Of a DNA stretch of 64,000 bases, positions 7,804 through 16,632 are shown in pieces. Within the stretch, counting starts at the first letter, position 1; each line of letters begins with the position of its first letter. The translations under genes and the position numbers were made by a program. The DNA lies in assembly GCA_020637365.1 (NCBI GenBank), contig JACJWE010000001.1, positions 434,001-498,000 of the forward strand, given 5' to 3'. Origin of the DNA: Acidimicrobiia bacterium. GTDB lineage: Bacteria > Actinomycetota > Acidimicrobiia > IMCC26256 > JAGNEX01. Below the pieces are notes generated by a model. That model was not told the DNA's origin and did not search any database. It was given only the letters and a program-made list of their open reading frames with translations.

Positions 7804-9852
7804 CTAGCCAGCGGGGATCGGTTCCGGCGGTGGCGCGACCGCGACAGTCGTGGGAGGTACGGGCACCGGCGGTGTCGTTTCGGGAGGTGCCGTTTCAGGA
7901 GGCACGGTTGTCTCGGGCGCCGGAGGTTCGCCAATCGCCGGGGTGGCGGGCGGGGCGGGCGGTGGGGGAGGGCTGCCAACCGACGCCGGATTCACCCGGA
8001 TCACCGTGAACTCCGACCGATACGTCGTCAAGATCCGCATGCTCTCGTCAGCACGACCGCCGCCCCACACAATCGTTCGGAATACCTCAACCTTTTCGCC
8101 AGGGGTTCCCGTCGACTCGACGACCTGTTGGCCAACAGGCACGTTCGGGTCGGGCTCATATTTGTAGCGAGGTGCCAAGTACTCAAGCGTCTTCGGATCC
8201 GAGGCGTGCACCGCTTCGAAAGCCTTCTGGCCGAGGAGCGAGACGGTGATGCTGTCCCCTGTGTAAGAAGTTTTGACAATCACCGGGCCGCCCGAGGTGT
8301 TCGTCCAGCGGAGATCCGGTTTCGTCCACGACACAGTGGCCTCGCGGCCCTTTGGGTAACGCGAGATCCAGTAGGAATGTGCCTGCCATTCGTCCAGCTG
8401 CATAGCACCAAAAAACGCCGCATTAAACATGGTGGTCGCGAACTGGCTGACGCCGCCACCGATATCGTCGGTGAACTCGCCTTGATAGATCACTCCCGCC
8501 TCGACAAAGCCGCGTTCGGTGGTGCGCTGCCCGGCCGTTGCATTCAGCGAGAACTGTTCACCCGGCATCACGATCGTTCCGTCCACGATGTCGGCGATAC
8601 GGTGGATGTTGGTCACTCTGGACTGGCCAGCCGGATGGTTGGTTGTGAACGTCGAGATGAGCTGAGCGTCACCGATGATCCGCTTCTGCTCCTCAGCCCA
8701 CTCGACGCCACGCTCGGGTTTCAACGTCTCGGTTGGAATCTCGATTGTCCGTTCGCCGTTGCTGATCTTGTCCACGATGCCAGCGAGGTCGAGCGAAAGT
8801 CCGTCTTCGGGAGCGACGACCACCGGGGTTGCTCCTTCAAACCGGAGGCGTGCGTCGACCGGGTCCTTTGCGAGGCCAGCGACGGAATCATCCAGAGCGT
8901 TGCCGAGCGCCTCTTTGTCGACGGAGTATCCGGGGTCGGGCAGCGTCGTTTTGATGTTGAGGCTGCTCGCGAGCTGGTCTTGGGAGATCTCTCGAGTCTC
9001 GTCGCCGATCTTGAGGACAACCGGCTGGGCGAGAAATCCGTCGATCTCTGATGCCGCATTGCGGAGCGGGGTCAGATCGACCGCTCCTCTCGTGACCTCA
9101 ACGGTGACCGGTCCGTCGAGCCACGTTCCGTTGTCGAGCGTTCGCTCAACATCGCTTTGAAGGCGCCCAACATCGACGAGGAGTGACGCTTCGCCTTCGT
9201 CGACTCGAACCGCGGCGCCCTCGACGATCAACTCGGGCTGGCGCGCACCTGAGTTGAGCTCACCAGCCCAGTTGTCGAGGGCGGAGGCCAGCGCTGCGTC
9301 GTCGTAGCGAATCACCGGTTTGAACGTGTCGGCATTCTCCAGGGTGTCAATGCTTGCGTAGGTCGCTTCGCGATCGACGCGGAGCCCGATGTCAGCAGGG
9401 TCGAGTTCGAGGTCGGACTCCGTCGATGTGATCATCACGGGACGAGACGCGACGAGGTCAGCGAGGGATTGGATGGCGGCGGCGGCGTCCTCCGGCGGCC
9501 CTCCAGGAATGTCGATGCCAGCAAAAACGACGTCTGGTCTGGTCGGCCCGGCATCGGAGGAACGCCACCAGACGAAGCTGATAACGGCGATGACCGCGAT
9601 AAGTCCGATGAGCCCGCCGAAGAGCATCACCCGTCGACGGTCTTGCGCTCCACCCGGTTCGGTCGGCTGAGAGAAGGTCTGGGTCGTTGGAACACGCTGA
9701 CGTCCACCGTCTGGTGCCGCCCGCCTCGCCCGTCGCGACTGCGAACTTGAGCGTGACTGACGAAGTTCAGGTTCGTAGCGCCCCGACGTCGATCGGGACG
9801 CCGATTGACGACGGGTTTGAGGGCGGCGACCCTCCGGATCTGGGCGTGACAC
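7804..9852 (-). CDS. VanW-family membrane-anchored wall protein with peptidoglycan-binding-like and G5-like domains
   Basis: I choose GTG 9852 (VSRPDPEGRR); the frame stays open to 10530 only because it runs antisense to the next gene. The 682-residue product has a basic cytoplasmic tail (1-70), one membrane helix (about 74-97), and two copies of the domain usually found before VanW (about 100-400, putative peptidoglycan binding). The VanW domain is recognised by GEQFSLNATAGQRTTERGF and GGGVSQFATTMFNAAFF. A G5-like segment (about 560-620) and a Pro/Thr/Glu-rich tail follow. VanW proteins are common in Gram-positive envelopes and their biochemical function is poorly defined. The gene is convergent with the HBHA-like gene and divergent from mca. 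Confidence 0.85.
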   Translation of the reverse strand: MSRPDPEGRRPQTRRQSASRSTSGRYEPELRQSRSSSQSRRARRAAPDGGRQRVPTTQTFSQPTEPGGAQDRRRVMLFGGLIGLIAVIAVISFVWWRSSDAGPTRPDVVFAGIDIPGGPPEDAAAAIQSLADLVASRPVMITSTESDLELDPADIGLRVDREATYASIDTLENADTFKPVIRYDDAALASALDNWAGELNSGARQPELIVEGAAVRVDEGEASLLVDVGRLQSDVERTLDNGTWLDGPVTVEVTRGAVDLTPLRNAASEIDGFLAQPVVLKIGDETREISQDQLASSLNIKTTLPDPGYSVDKEALGNALDDSVAGLAKDPVDARLRFEGATPVVVAPEDGLSLDLAGIVDKISNGERTIEIPTETLKPERGVEWAEEQKRIIGDAQLISTFTTNHPAGQSRVTNIHRIADIVDGTIVMPGEQFSLNATAGQRTTERGFVEAGVIYQGEFTDDIGGGVSQFATTMFNAAFFGAMQLDEWQAHSYWISRYPKGREATVSWTKPDLRWTNTSGGPVIVKTSYTGDSITVSLLGQKAFEAVHASDPKTLEYLAPRYKYEPDPNVPVGQQVVESTGTPGEKVEVFRTIVWGGGRADESMRILTTYRSEFTVIRVNPASVGSPPPPPAPPATPAIGEPPAPETTVPPETAPPETTPPVPVPPTTVAVAPPPEPIPAG

Positions 9853-9969
9853 GGTGGGTGATCCTATCGGCAAACCGGGGTTGGGGTGCATGCCGCGTCG
9901 TACTGGACGTCTGACTGCAAACCGATTTCCATGCGCTGCTGGGGCCGGTGAACCGATACATTCCTCCCC

Positions 9970-10947
9970 GTGCGAGCAACCATCATGACCGTCCATGCGC
10001 ATCCCGATGACGAAGCATCCAAAGGCTCGGGCACCATTGCCAAGTACGCCGCACTCGGCGCGAGGGCAGTGCTGGTGACCTGTACCGGGGGCGAGGCGGG
10101 TGATGTCATCAACCCAACGGTCACCGACGAAATTGCGGCGATCGGCATGGCAGCGGTCCGTGAGGCGGAACTCGAGGCATCGTGTCAGGCCCTCGGGTAC
10201 GAGAGCCTCCATATGCTCGGATACCACGATTCGGGTATGCCCGGTACCGAGGTCAACGCACGCCCGGACAATTTCGCCAACGCCGATCTCGACGAAGCGA
10301 CCGGGCGCCTTGTGAGGATTATTCGGGCCGAACGTCCCCAAGTCCTCGTCACCTATTCCGACCGTCATGACTTCTACCCGCACCCCGACCACATCAAAAC
10401 CAATCAGGTGGCGATGGCGGCCGTCGCGGCAGCTGCCGACGCAGACCGGTATCCCGATGCTGGCCTGCCCCATGAAATTTCGAAGGTGTACTACGTCGAA
10501 TTCTCGATCCAGATGATCTTGCTCCTGCACCGAGCCTTCCTGGAACGAAATGTGCCGAGCCCATTCTCAGAGTTTCTCGAGCGTATTCCCGGACTTGCCG
10601 ACCTCGAGGTCGACGGGATCGATGCACCCCCGACCAACGGGTTGACCACGAGGATCAATATCGGCGGGTTTCTGGCGCAGCGTCGAGCGTCTCTAGCGGC
10701 TCATCGCTCCCAGATCCCTGACGATTCCTTTTTCTTGACCGTTCCTGACGAGCTCGTCGCCGAGGTCTACCCCTATGAGGACTACCTGCGGGCTCAGAGC
10801 GTCGTCGCCGTCTCCGTAGACGAGCGAGGTTGGGAAACCGACGTGTTCTCGGGCATCGACGGGCTGGTTTGGGAACCGACGGCCGGATTGGAGGCCCTCG
10901 TCGAGGCGTTCACGTCGATGGACCCCGAGATTGAGCAGTCATCGTGA
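9970..10947 (+). CDS. mca: Mycothiol S-conjugate amidase-like PIG-L deacetylase
   Basis: A 325-residue zinc hydrolase of the PIG-L/LmbE family. HAHPDDEASKGSGTIAKYA near the N-terminus carries the AHPDDE zinc motif (about 10-15), and PHPDHIKTN near 137-145 supplies the third ligand. The 'DDE.SKG..T.AKYA' wording and the GGEAGDVINP segment match Mca better than MshB. Mca cleaves mycothiol S-conjugates so that mercapturates can be exported, which would imply that this organism makes mycothiol. The start is GTG 9970; ATG 9985 is an alternative. The downstream gene overlaps its stop (GTGA), so they form an operon. Confidence 0.8.
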   Translation: MRATIMTVHAHPDDEASKGSGTIAKYAALGARAVLVTCTGGEAGDVINPTVTDEIAAIGMAAVREAELEASCQALGYESLHMLGYHDSGMPGTEVNARPDNFANADLDEATGRLVRIIRAERPQVLVTYSDRHDFYPHPDHIKTNQVAMAAVAAAADADRYPDAGLPHEISKVYYVEFSIQMILLLHRAFLERNVPSPFSEFLERIPGLADLEVDGIDAPPTNGLTTRINIGGFLAQRRASLAAHRSQIPDDSFFLTVPDELVAEVYPYEDYLRAQSVVAVSVDERGWETDVFSGIDGLVWEPTAGLEALVEAFTSMDPEIEQSS

Positions 10948-11327
10948 CCGGCGACATCGCACCATTGGAGCCCGGTTGGGTGCCAGCCCTCGACGCTGAC
11001 GACGGAGCCGACGTTCAAGGACCCGACGGTCCGAACAGCGACCTTGTCATCTGCTGGCGGGTCACGGGTGCTCCCGAGGGCACGACTCTCGTCGAGACTC
11101 GTTTCCGACATGGGCGCCGCATCGCGGCGGAGCTCACCGCCGATCGGGCCGATGCGGTCGTCACCATCGAATGTGCCTATGGCACCTTCGTCCAGATCGA
11201 GCAGGGCCTGGACCCTGCGGTCTGTTTCATGCGCAACGATATGAAACACGAAGGGGACCATCGAAGGTTTCTCGAATGGCTGTCGTCGCGATCGTTGTTT
11301 ATCGCCGAAGGTCACGGCGCCCGCTGA
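10944..11327 (+). CDS. Small SCP2-like protein of unknown function
   Basis: A 127-residue acidic protein translated from a GTG overlapping the mca stop. The middle (ADAVVTIECAYGTFVQIEQG then DPAVCFMRNDMKHEGD) resembles the sterol-carrier-protein-2-like fold often used as a small lipid- or thiol-binding module, but the match is weak. No signal peptide or membrane helix. Coupling to mca suggests a role in the same thiol or detoxification step; this is inference from position only. Confidence 0.5.
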   Translation: MTGDIAPLEPGWVPALDADDGADVQGPDGPNSDLVICWRVTGAPEGTTLVETRFRHGRRIAAELTADRADAVVTIECAYGTFVQIEQGLDPAVCFMRNDMKHEGDHRRFLEWLSSRSLFIAEGHGAR

Positions 11328-11368
11328 GGCTGGTCGACTCCAGGGCACCAATCCGAGGTCGCCGGGTC

Positions 11369-12208
11369 TCAGCGTGCAGCAGCGCGCTGCAGTCGTCGAA
11401 GCGGTTCCCATCCAATGACGACGGCTTCAGAGTCCAAGATTGCCCGTCGAATTTCGGGGCCAGCGTTAAGACGCCGATGGTCGTCGACCCGGGTACGCCA
11501 ATCGCCGCAGGCTGCCCGTAATTCAGCGGTGTCGAGCCCCGGGTGGAAGCGAAGCTCGGTCACCCCTTCGGGCAGTGTGCGAACAAGTTCGGCAACTTCG
11601 GCCGGAGTCCTACCGCGAGAACTCCGCACGTAGTCAGGAAAGACCACACCAGCTTCTTCGGCGATGTTTCGATAGGGGACACCCTGATGCGACGTGACAT
11701 CGCGGGATTGCAGCCGCACCGGCAAACCGAATTCGGTCGCCAGCGACAAGAACACGTCGAAGAAGTCGGGGCGAAGGTTGAGGGTCGCGAGATGCGATGT
11801 GAGATGGGTGACATCGAAACCCCAATAGATCGCCCTTTCGATTTGTGCTCGGCATTCCTTTGTGACCTCTTCAAGGTCGGCATGCTCCCAGGTGTCGTCC
11901 CTGGTCTGTGGGAAACCACCGATCCCATCGAGAAGGGATGGCGAATGCGTGATAGGCCCCCAACGGAATGTGTCCCATTCGGCGTTGAGCGTGAGGTGTA
12001 CGCCGACGTCCTCGCCACGGTATCGAGCCGCCGCGTCGCGCGCCCAGGGACCGGGAACCATCAAGCTCGCAGAGGTTGCAGATCCAAAGCTCAGGGACTG
12101 CAGCGTTGCGTCGTTGGCCGAACGGGTCGTGCCAAAGTCGTCGCAACACACGATCAGAAGCCGAGACGAGGCGGGAAACCCTAGGCGTTGTGCAAGCGGT
12201 TCGAGCAC
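11369..12208 (-). CDS. ChbG/HpnK (YdjC)-family carbohydrate deacetylase
   Basis: A 279-residue protein with the YdjC-family signature: CCDDFGTTRSAN near residue 21 (metal aspartates), GVHLTLNAEWD near 89, HLTSHLATLN near 155 (metal histidines) and ELRFHPG near 218. The family is metal-dependent and removes N- or O-acetyl groups from oligosaccharides or hopanoid-linked sugars; the substrate here is unknown. Convergent with the mca operon and separated by only 41 bases. Intact frame and normal length. Confidence 0.82.
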   Translation of the reverse strand: MLEPLAQRLGFPASSRLLIVCCDDFGTTRSANDATLQSLSFGSATSASLMVPGPWARDAAARYRGEDVGVHLTLNAEWDTFRWGPITHSPSLLDGIGGFPQTRDDTWEHADLEEVTKECRAQIERAIYWGFDVTHLTSHLATLNLRPDFFDVFLSLATEFGLPVRLQSRDVTSHQGVPYRNIAEEAGVVFPDYVRSSRGRTPAEVAELVRTLPEGVTELRFHPGLDTAELRAACGDWRTRVDDHRRLNAGPEIRRAILDSEAVVIGWEPLRRLQRAAAR

Positions 12209-12266
12209 CCGGCAATGCTAGCAGGAGGGCTTCGCCGTCCAACGGGGGGTGCGGAGCAAGCCCGTG

Positions 12267-13106
12267 TTACTGATCGCTCGGTCCGTGATCGAGTTCGGGC
12301 ACGAACTGGGTGCCGACCGCCTCGGGGTCTTCAGCCTTGACCACGGTCAATGGCTGTTCGAGGAGGGTGGTGTGTCGAATGTGGGTCACCGTCCCATCGA
12401 CGTTGCGGACCTCGATCGTGACCGGGTGAACAGCGAGTACCTCACCGTTCAGTGAACCGTTGCTCAGTCTGTCCCCCGTCCCGACGATGCGGCGAACGTA
12501 GCGCCCCGTCGACATCTCGTTGGCGAGGTCATGGCCGCCGAGACCGACGAGCAGCGCAAATGAGAGGGCGATGGCAAAGACGATCCCCGCGGTCAAAATC
12601 ATCAAGATGCTGGTGTCGACACCGAGTTGGGAGAGAGCGAAAATCGTCGCCAAGACGAGGATCGCCACGCGCACAGCGCTGGCAACTTCGGGCCGTGGCT
12701 GGCCGGTAGCGCGAAGCATCGACTCGTTGACGGCGGTCGAGATCAAGGTGGCGGCGACATTGCCAAGCAAGAGGATCGTGCCGGCCACCATGACCTTAGG
12801 CATGAAGCCGACGAGTGAATCGGGGAGTTGCTCAAGTGTTTCGCGGTCGACGATCGCGAGCGCTACCAGGGTGCCGACGACCACGCACAGAGACAACACG
12901 AGGCTCGCTGCCGCGTTCGCAAACTGATGAAAGGTGCGTGTGCGTCTCGGAGACATCAAGAAGTTGCGGACGACCTTTGCGAGTGTGGCCCCGATAACGG
13001 CGCCGCCCACAACAGCAACGATGGCCCACAGCCATGGGTTGCTGAGCAGGTCCGCTGCCAAAGACGGCATACTCTGAGCTGCTTGGATGTTCACTGCCCT
13101 GTCCAC
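12267..13106 (-). CDS. MscS-like small-conductance channel / conserved TM-helix protein
   Basis: A 279-residue membrane protein with four or five hydrophobic helices: about 18-45, 65-88, 102-125, 143-160 and 166-190. The helix LMILTAGIVFAIALSFALLV is followed by GLGGHDLANEMSTGRYVRR, the glycine- and charge-rich turn typical of MscS pore-helix relatives. A short beta domain ends the protein (GEVLAVHPVTIEVRNVDGTV). It is shorter than classical MscS and better fits the 'conserved TM helix' MscS relatives. The first codon is GTG 13106; an internal ATG near 13071 is another possible start. Confidence 0.7.
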   Translation of the reverse strand: MDRAVNIQAAQSMPSLAADLLSNPWLWAIVAVVGGAVIGATLAKVVRNFLMSPRRTRTFHQFANAAASLVLSLCVVVGTLVALAIVDRETLEQLPDSLVGFMPKVMVAGTILLLGNVAATLISTAVNESMLRATGQPRPEVASAVRVAILVLATIFALSQLGVDTSILMILTAGIVFAIALSFALLVGLGGHDLANEMSTGRYVRRIVGTGDRLSNGSLNGEVLAVHPVTIEVRNVDGTVTHIRHTTLLEQPLTVVKAEDPEAVGTQFVPELDHGPSDQ

Positions 13107-13509
13107 TTCTGTCGGGGATCGACGTCACGCACCATGCGCACTCAAAGTGCTTTGCCTCATAACCGTTAAGCGGAGGGGTGGTGAGTCCAGGTCTGTAGCC
13201 TGTCGCAACTCCGAACGCAGCCCGCAATCGTTGGCTCCGTCGGCCAGTATCGCTCGCAACCGAGATTGTCGCAAACAACTTCCGCGCGGCCGCCCGGGGA
13301 CTAACGGCGAGTAGACGGGGTGCTCACGCTCAGCGTCTGATCCAAGCCGCGCTGGATCGTGACAGGGTGGAGAAACGCTCGCGCCCGGTGTTCGCTCCCA
13401 GAGCCACGGTCACCCTGGGTGGGTTGTAATGCCCGCGTTCGGTGGACGCGAACCGCCGTCATCGAGTCTATTTTGTTTGTTAGTTCCTGATGGCGTTGCG
13501 CCGAGCGAT
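13107..13509. other. Intergenic region without a recognised gene
   Basis: About 400 bases upstream of the MscS-like gene and downstream of the anti-sigma gene. It presumably contains the MscS-like promoter near 13110-13200. No convincing coding frame, RNA fold or repeat was seen. Confidence 0.45.
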
Positions 13510-13833
13510 TCAGGCCTCGGGTACGAATAATATGACCTTTGCGGTATCGGTGGCGGCGCCGAAGAAGTCAAACGCTACGGCCATGGATTCGCGGTCTGGT
13601 CGACGGCGTTCGAGCGCCTTCTCGGTGCGCTCGGCGAGGCCAGCTGGAGCGGCTAAAGCAGCTCGCAGCACGTCCCCGACGGTCGAACCGATCGCGGCGA
13701 TGTCCTCCAAACGACTCGCACATCTGTCGCACTGATCGATGTGACGACCGATTCGGTCTCCGAGCGGTGCGCCCGCGTCGGACCAGGAACGGATCTGTTT
13801 TGGTGAGGGGTGCGTGATAATCATCGCGACCAT
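13510..13833 (-). CDS. Anti-sigma factor with zinc-finger (ZAS) motif
   Basis: A 107-residue protein with IGRHIDQCDRCASRLEDI near residues 28-45, the H-x3-C-x2-C motif of zinc-binding anti-sigma domains (ZAS, zf-HC2 type). No transmembrane helix follows, so it is probably a soluble, RsrA-like cytoplasmic regulator. It overlaps the sigma factor gene upstream by 13 bases, the standard arrangement for an ECF sigma and its cognate inhibitor. The remaining 60 residues are of unknown function. Confidence 0.8.
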   Translation of the reverse strand: MVAMIITHPSPKQIRSWSDAGAPLGDRIGRHIDQCDRCASRLEDIAAIGSTVGDVLRAALAAPAGLAERTEKALERRRPDRESMAVAFDFFGAATDTAKVILFVPEA

Positions 13834-14426
13834 CCCGCTAGAGATTCGGTTAGGGCTTTTCGGGCCCTAAAGAGACGGGTCTTGACTGTCGGAAGGCTGA
13901 CGTTGAGGGTTTCGGCGATCTCGTCATATGACATGCCTTCTACCTCACGCAACACGACAATCGTCTTACTTGTTTCGTCGAGTTGGTCGAGTGCGGCCCA
14001 GAGGTCGTTGACAGCGGCGCGTCCTTCGACCACACGTTCGATGGTGGTGCCCGCCGCTTGTTCTGGGAGCCAGTCAGGTTCGTAGGGGTCTTCACGGATA
14101 CGTCTGAGGGCGCTGACGGCGGTGTTGTGCGCTATGCGCAACAACCACCCACGAAGCGATCCCTCACCTCGGAAGGTTGGTAGTGCCTTCCAAGCCTTTA
14201 CAAATGTGTCCTGGGTGACGTCCTCGGCCAAGGCTTTGTCGCGGACAATCGACACTGCAACCCGAAACACGGCTGCGGAGTGCTCTTTGACGATCTCGGA
14301 GATGTCGTCGGGAACCGGTTGGATCGGAGCACTGTTCGTTGGATTGTCCTCTGAGGTGACCGCCGTCACCGGCGGCCGCGAGGTTGCGGAAACCGGTGTC
14401 GCTGTTTGACGTTGAACTGGGGCCAT
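13821..14426 (-). CDS. ECF-family RNA polymerase sigma factor
   Basis: An ECF sigma-70 with region 2 (VFRVAVSIVRDKALAEDVTQ then DTFVKAWKAL) and region 4 (LDETSKTIVVLREVEGMSYD with the helix-turn-helix EIAETLNVSLPTVKTRLFRA). I place the start at ATG 14426 (MAPVQRQT), giving 201 residues with a disordered N-terminal 45; the frame is open to an ATG at 14495. The anti-sigma gene follows with overlap, so activity is probably controlled by release from that zinc protein under stress. Its target promoter is not evident here. Confidence 0.88.
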   Translation of the reverse strand: MAPVQRQTATPVSATSRPPVTAVTSEDNPTNSAPIQPVPDDISEIVKEHSAAVFRVAVSIVRDKALAEDVTQDTFVKAWKALPTFRGEGSLRGWLLRIAHNTAVSALRRIREDPYEPDWLPEQAAGTTIERVVEGRAAVNDLWAALDQLDETSKTIVVLREVEGMSYDEIAETLNVSLPTVKTRLFRARKALTESLAGWSR

Positions 14427-14611
14427 CACATCGAAGACTCGGTGTTGTAGCGGCAGCTCAACGAGACAACCTGGAATCGGGGAAGTCGCCAGCACGAACC
14501 ACAGACGTGGCGCTGGTGCAAAAGTCGCGAGGATTATCTAGTGTTGCTGCAACGGCGCGAACGGGGCGATGTTACCACGGCGTTGGCGCAGCACCCGAGG
14601 GGTGCTGATTT

Positions 14612-15272
14612 TCACGGCGTCGCAGCTTCGATAGATGCAGTCCCGTTGGAAGTGTGTTGGATCCGCTCGGCCGCGTGAATCGCCGAGCGCGATACGTATC
14701 CCAGCCCCAGGCCAATCACGCTGCCAACCAAGACATCGGACGCGTGGTGCATGCGGGTGTGAACGCGCGAATATGCGACGAGCCCAGCAAGCGCGTAATA
14801 GAACGGGCCGAGCGGGTCGTCATCGGCCAGAACTACCGCCGCGGCAAATGCGCTGGCGGCGTGTCCAGACGGGAACGAGCTGGTGATCGGGCGATGCATC
14901 CCCATCTGGAGGTCGTCCTCAAAGCCGACGGGGCGGGGGCGATTGAACAGTGGTTTGAGGACGCCATTAACGAAACCCGATTGCAGGATCTGTGGCGCGT
15001 ACAGACCCCACGGGAACCCTGGGTGGTGTCGAGATGTGGCCCCTGCGGACCGTGCCAGCGGTGAACCACAAAAGGGAGTGGTCGGCCGCAGAGGAGAGGG
15101 CAGAAAAGAACCGGTCGCTCTTGGGGGTCCGTCGTCGGTCGATGACGCGAGAAACCGCGGTGTCGAACTTGTCGACGCGCCGCCACACGGCGAGAGCCTT
15201 GGGCGAGGGGGCACGATCGCTTTGCTTCAGCCCGGGAGCGAAGGTCTCGACCAACTGGTTCAGCACGTCCAT
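14612..15272 (-). CDS. PAP2-family membrane phosphatase (one frame change)
   Basis: From ATG 15272 (MDVLNQLVETF) the protein reads through RRVDKFDTAVSRVIDRRRTP to LLWFTAGTVRRG near 15040. It then continues in another frame with LYAPQILQSGFVNGVLKPL to the stop at 14612. The three phosphatase motifs are all in the second half: KPLFNRPRP, PSGHAAS and SRVHTRMHHASDV, as in lipid or undecaprenyl-diphosphate phosphatases. Transmembrane stretches flank them. The break lies between about 15000 and 15045. Repaired, the protein is about 220 residues. Confidence 0.75.
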
Positions 15273-15294
15273 GAGCGGCAAAGTGTAGTTTCCG

Positions 15295-16329
15295 TCACCG
15301 CCGTGAGGTGAGGTTTGTTGTGGACACCGGTGCTCGAACCGGCTTGTCGAGAGACGGGTGCACCCCGGCGCGAGCGACATCGGCGGGCAACGTAGCGAGC
15401 AGCTCGCCCGCTGTCGTTGGGTCGCCTCCGAACTGGGGGCAATGCGGCTTGTAGAAGCACCACGAACACAACGGCCCCGACTTCGGTCGAAAATCGTTGC
15501 GTTCACATGCTGTTTCGATCGCGGTCCACACCGCGCGGGTCCGCACCGAAACGCCGCGGGTGCTCTGTTCGGTAGGGGTGGCGATAATCGACTCGGGCGT
15601 CGAGAGGTAGAGCAACTGGACCTTTGCCGGTCGTTGGCCAAACATGGCTTCACAGAGCCAGGAGTAGATGTGTACCCCGTGCAGTGACGAGCGTTCGTAG
15701 CCCCCTCACGCGGGGGACGCCCCGTCTTGTAGTCGGTGACGATGAGTTCGCCGTCCACCACCTCGAGACGGTCGATCACGCCGCGGAGATAGGGGCCTGA
15801 TCCTCGGCTTGTTCGCCGAGCCGAGCTCCGACGAGGACCTCGATGCCGACGGGGTGGATCGTCGTCGGGTCTTCGAGCTGGAAGTAGTTGTCGAGGAGTG
15901 CTCGAGCATCGCTGAAGAGTTGTTCGTGGCCAGCTTGGTCGAGGTTCAGCCCCGTGAAATCAGGGTGATCGGCCAGTTCGGCGCGCGCCGCGTCGAGGTC
16001 TTGTTGAGCAGCGCTCAGCGTTCGGTCAGCGGGCGGCCTCAACATGAGGCGTTCGAGCGCTCGGTGGACGAGCGTGCCCTTGGAGGCCGCGGGTTAGGAG
16101 GTTGTGAGATGCCGTCGATCGTCTCGAAACGGAAGGCCAGCGGACAATTGGTAAACGATGACACCTTTGACGGCGACAGGGTCTTTGGCAACCGCAAACG
16201 ACCGTCGACGGGGTCGTCTACACCCGTTGCAGGCGGAGATGACGCGTCGAGTCGCTGAGGCGCTGTGGGCTCACCAGGTGTTTCCGTCGTGGCGGCTGTG
16301 GTCTCTGCTTGAGAGTTCATCGACCACAC
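15295..16329 (-). CDS. RecB/AddB-type PD-(D/E)XK nuclease, frame broken several times
   Basis: Four frame pieces line up in order. From GTG 16329: LPKTLSPSKVSSFTNCPLAF, the usual start of PF12705-type nucleases. Around 15780-16045: a helical piece LRPPADRTLSAAQQDLDAAR with GHEQLFSDARALLDNYF. Around 15700-15780: IDRLEVVDGELIVTDYKTGR with the catalytic D-x-Y-K-T-G motif. From 15645 to the stop at 15295: QLLYLSTPE followed by a cysteine set ending PLCSWCFYKPHCPQFGG. Together with the upstream Cys (SSFTNC), the four cysteines resemble the iron-sulfur staple of AddB and Cas4 nucleases. It is a stand-alone nuclease of about 340 residues, with no helicase or cas gene nearby. Confidence 0.7.
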
Positions 16330-16330
16330 A

Positions 16331-16618
16331 CTACAAATCAGGTGTGACGGTCTCGGGCCGTTCGTCTACGGGGATGAAATCCCATACCGCTGATGCCGTC
16401 TCCGGGGCTGTTGCCGTCTTGAGCATCATTGCCGTCCTCAGGGCTTGGGACAGCACCTGCTCGCGATGAGCGCCCGTCGAATTTGTGAGCACTGTTAGGA
16501 TCGCTTGCCGGCGAGCTGAGGACTGTCGCACGACCGCGACGAGCGGGGTACGACGAGTATCGGCGGTATCGACACGCGCTTGGCCGAGAGCGCGACAACG
16601 CTTGTTCGAGCGGAACAC
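16331..16618 (-). CDS. Hypothetical small protein upstream of the nuclease
   Basis: A possible 95-residue protein whose TAG stop lies one base before the GTG start of the nuclease gene, suggesting coupling. The sequence (RRQAILTVLTNSTGAHREQV then LSQALRTAMMLKTAT) looks helical and has no known motif. The first 25 residues are of poor composition, so the true start may be internal. It is divergent from the LLM oxidoreductase gene, 14 bases away. Confidence 0.4.
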   Translation of the reverse strand: MFRSNKRCRALGQARVDTADTRRTPLVAVVRQSSARRQAILTVLTNSTGAHREQVLSQALRTAMMLKTATAPETASAVWDFIPVDERPETVTPDL

Positions 16619-16632
16619 GACGGAGGTATGGC

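Noticed and set aside
7651..9051. 466-codon open frame on the plus strand
   Set aside because: It lies entirely antisense to the well-supported VanW gene and has an Arg/His-rich composition typical of shadow frames in high-GC DNA.
9853..10530. N-terminal extension of the VanW frame
   Set aside because: This part is antisense to the mca coding region. The VanW protein reads naturally from GTG 9852.
15295..16329. Cas4-like nuclease as evidence for a CRISPR system
   Set aside because: No repeat-spacer array and no other cas gene in the window; AddB-like solo nucleases share the same motifs.
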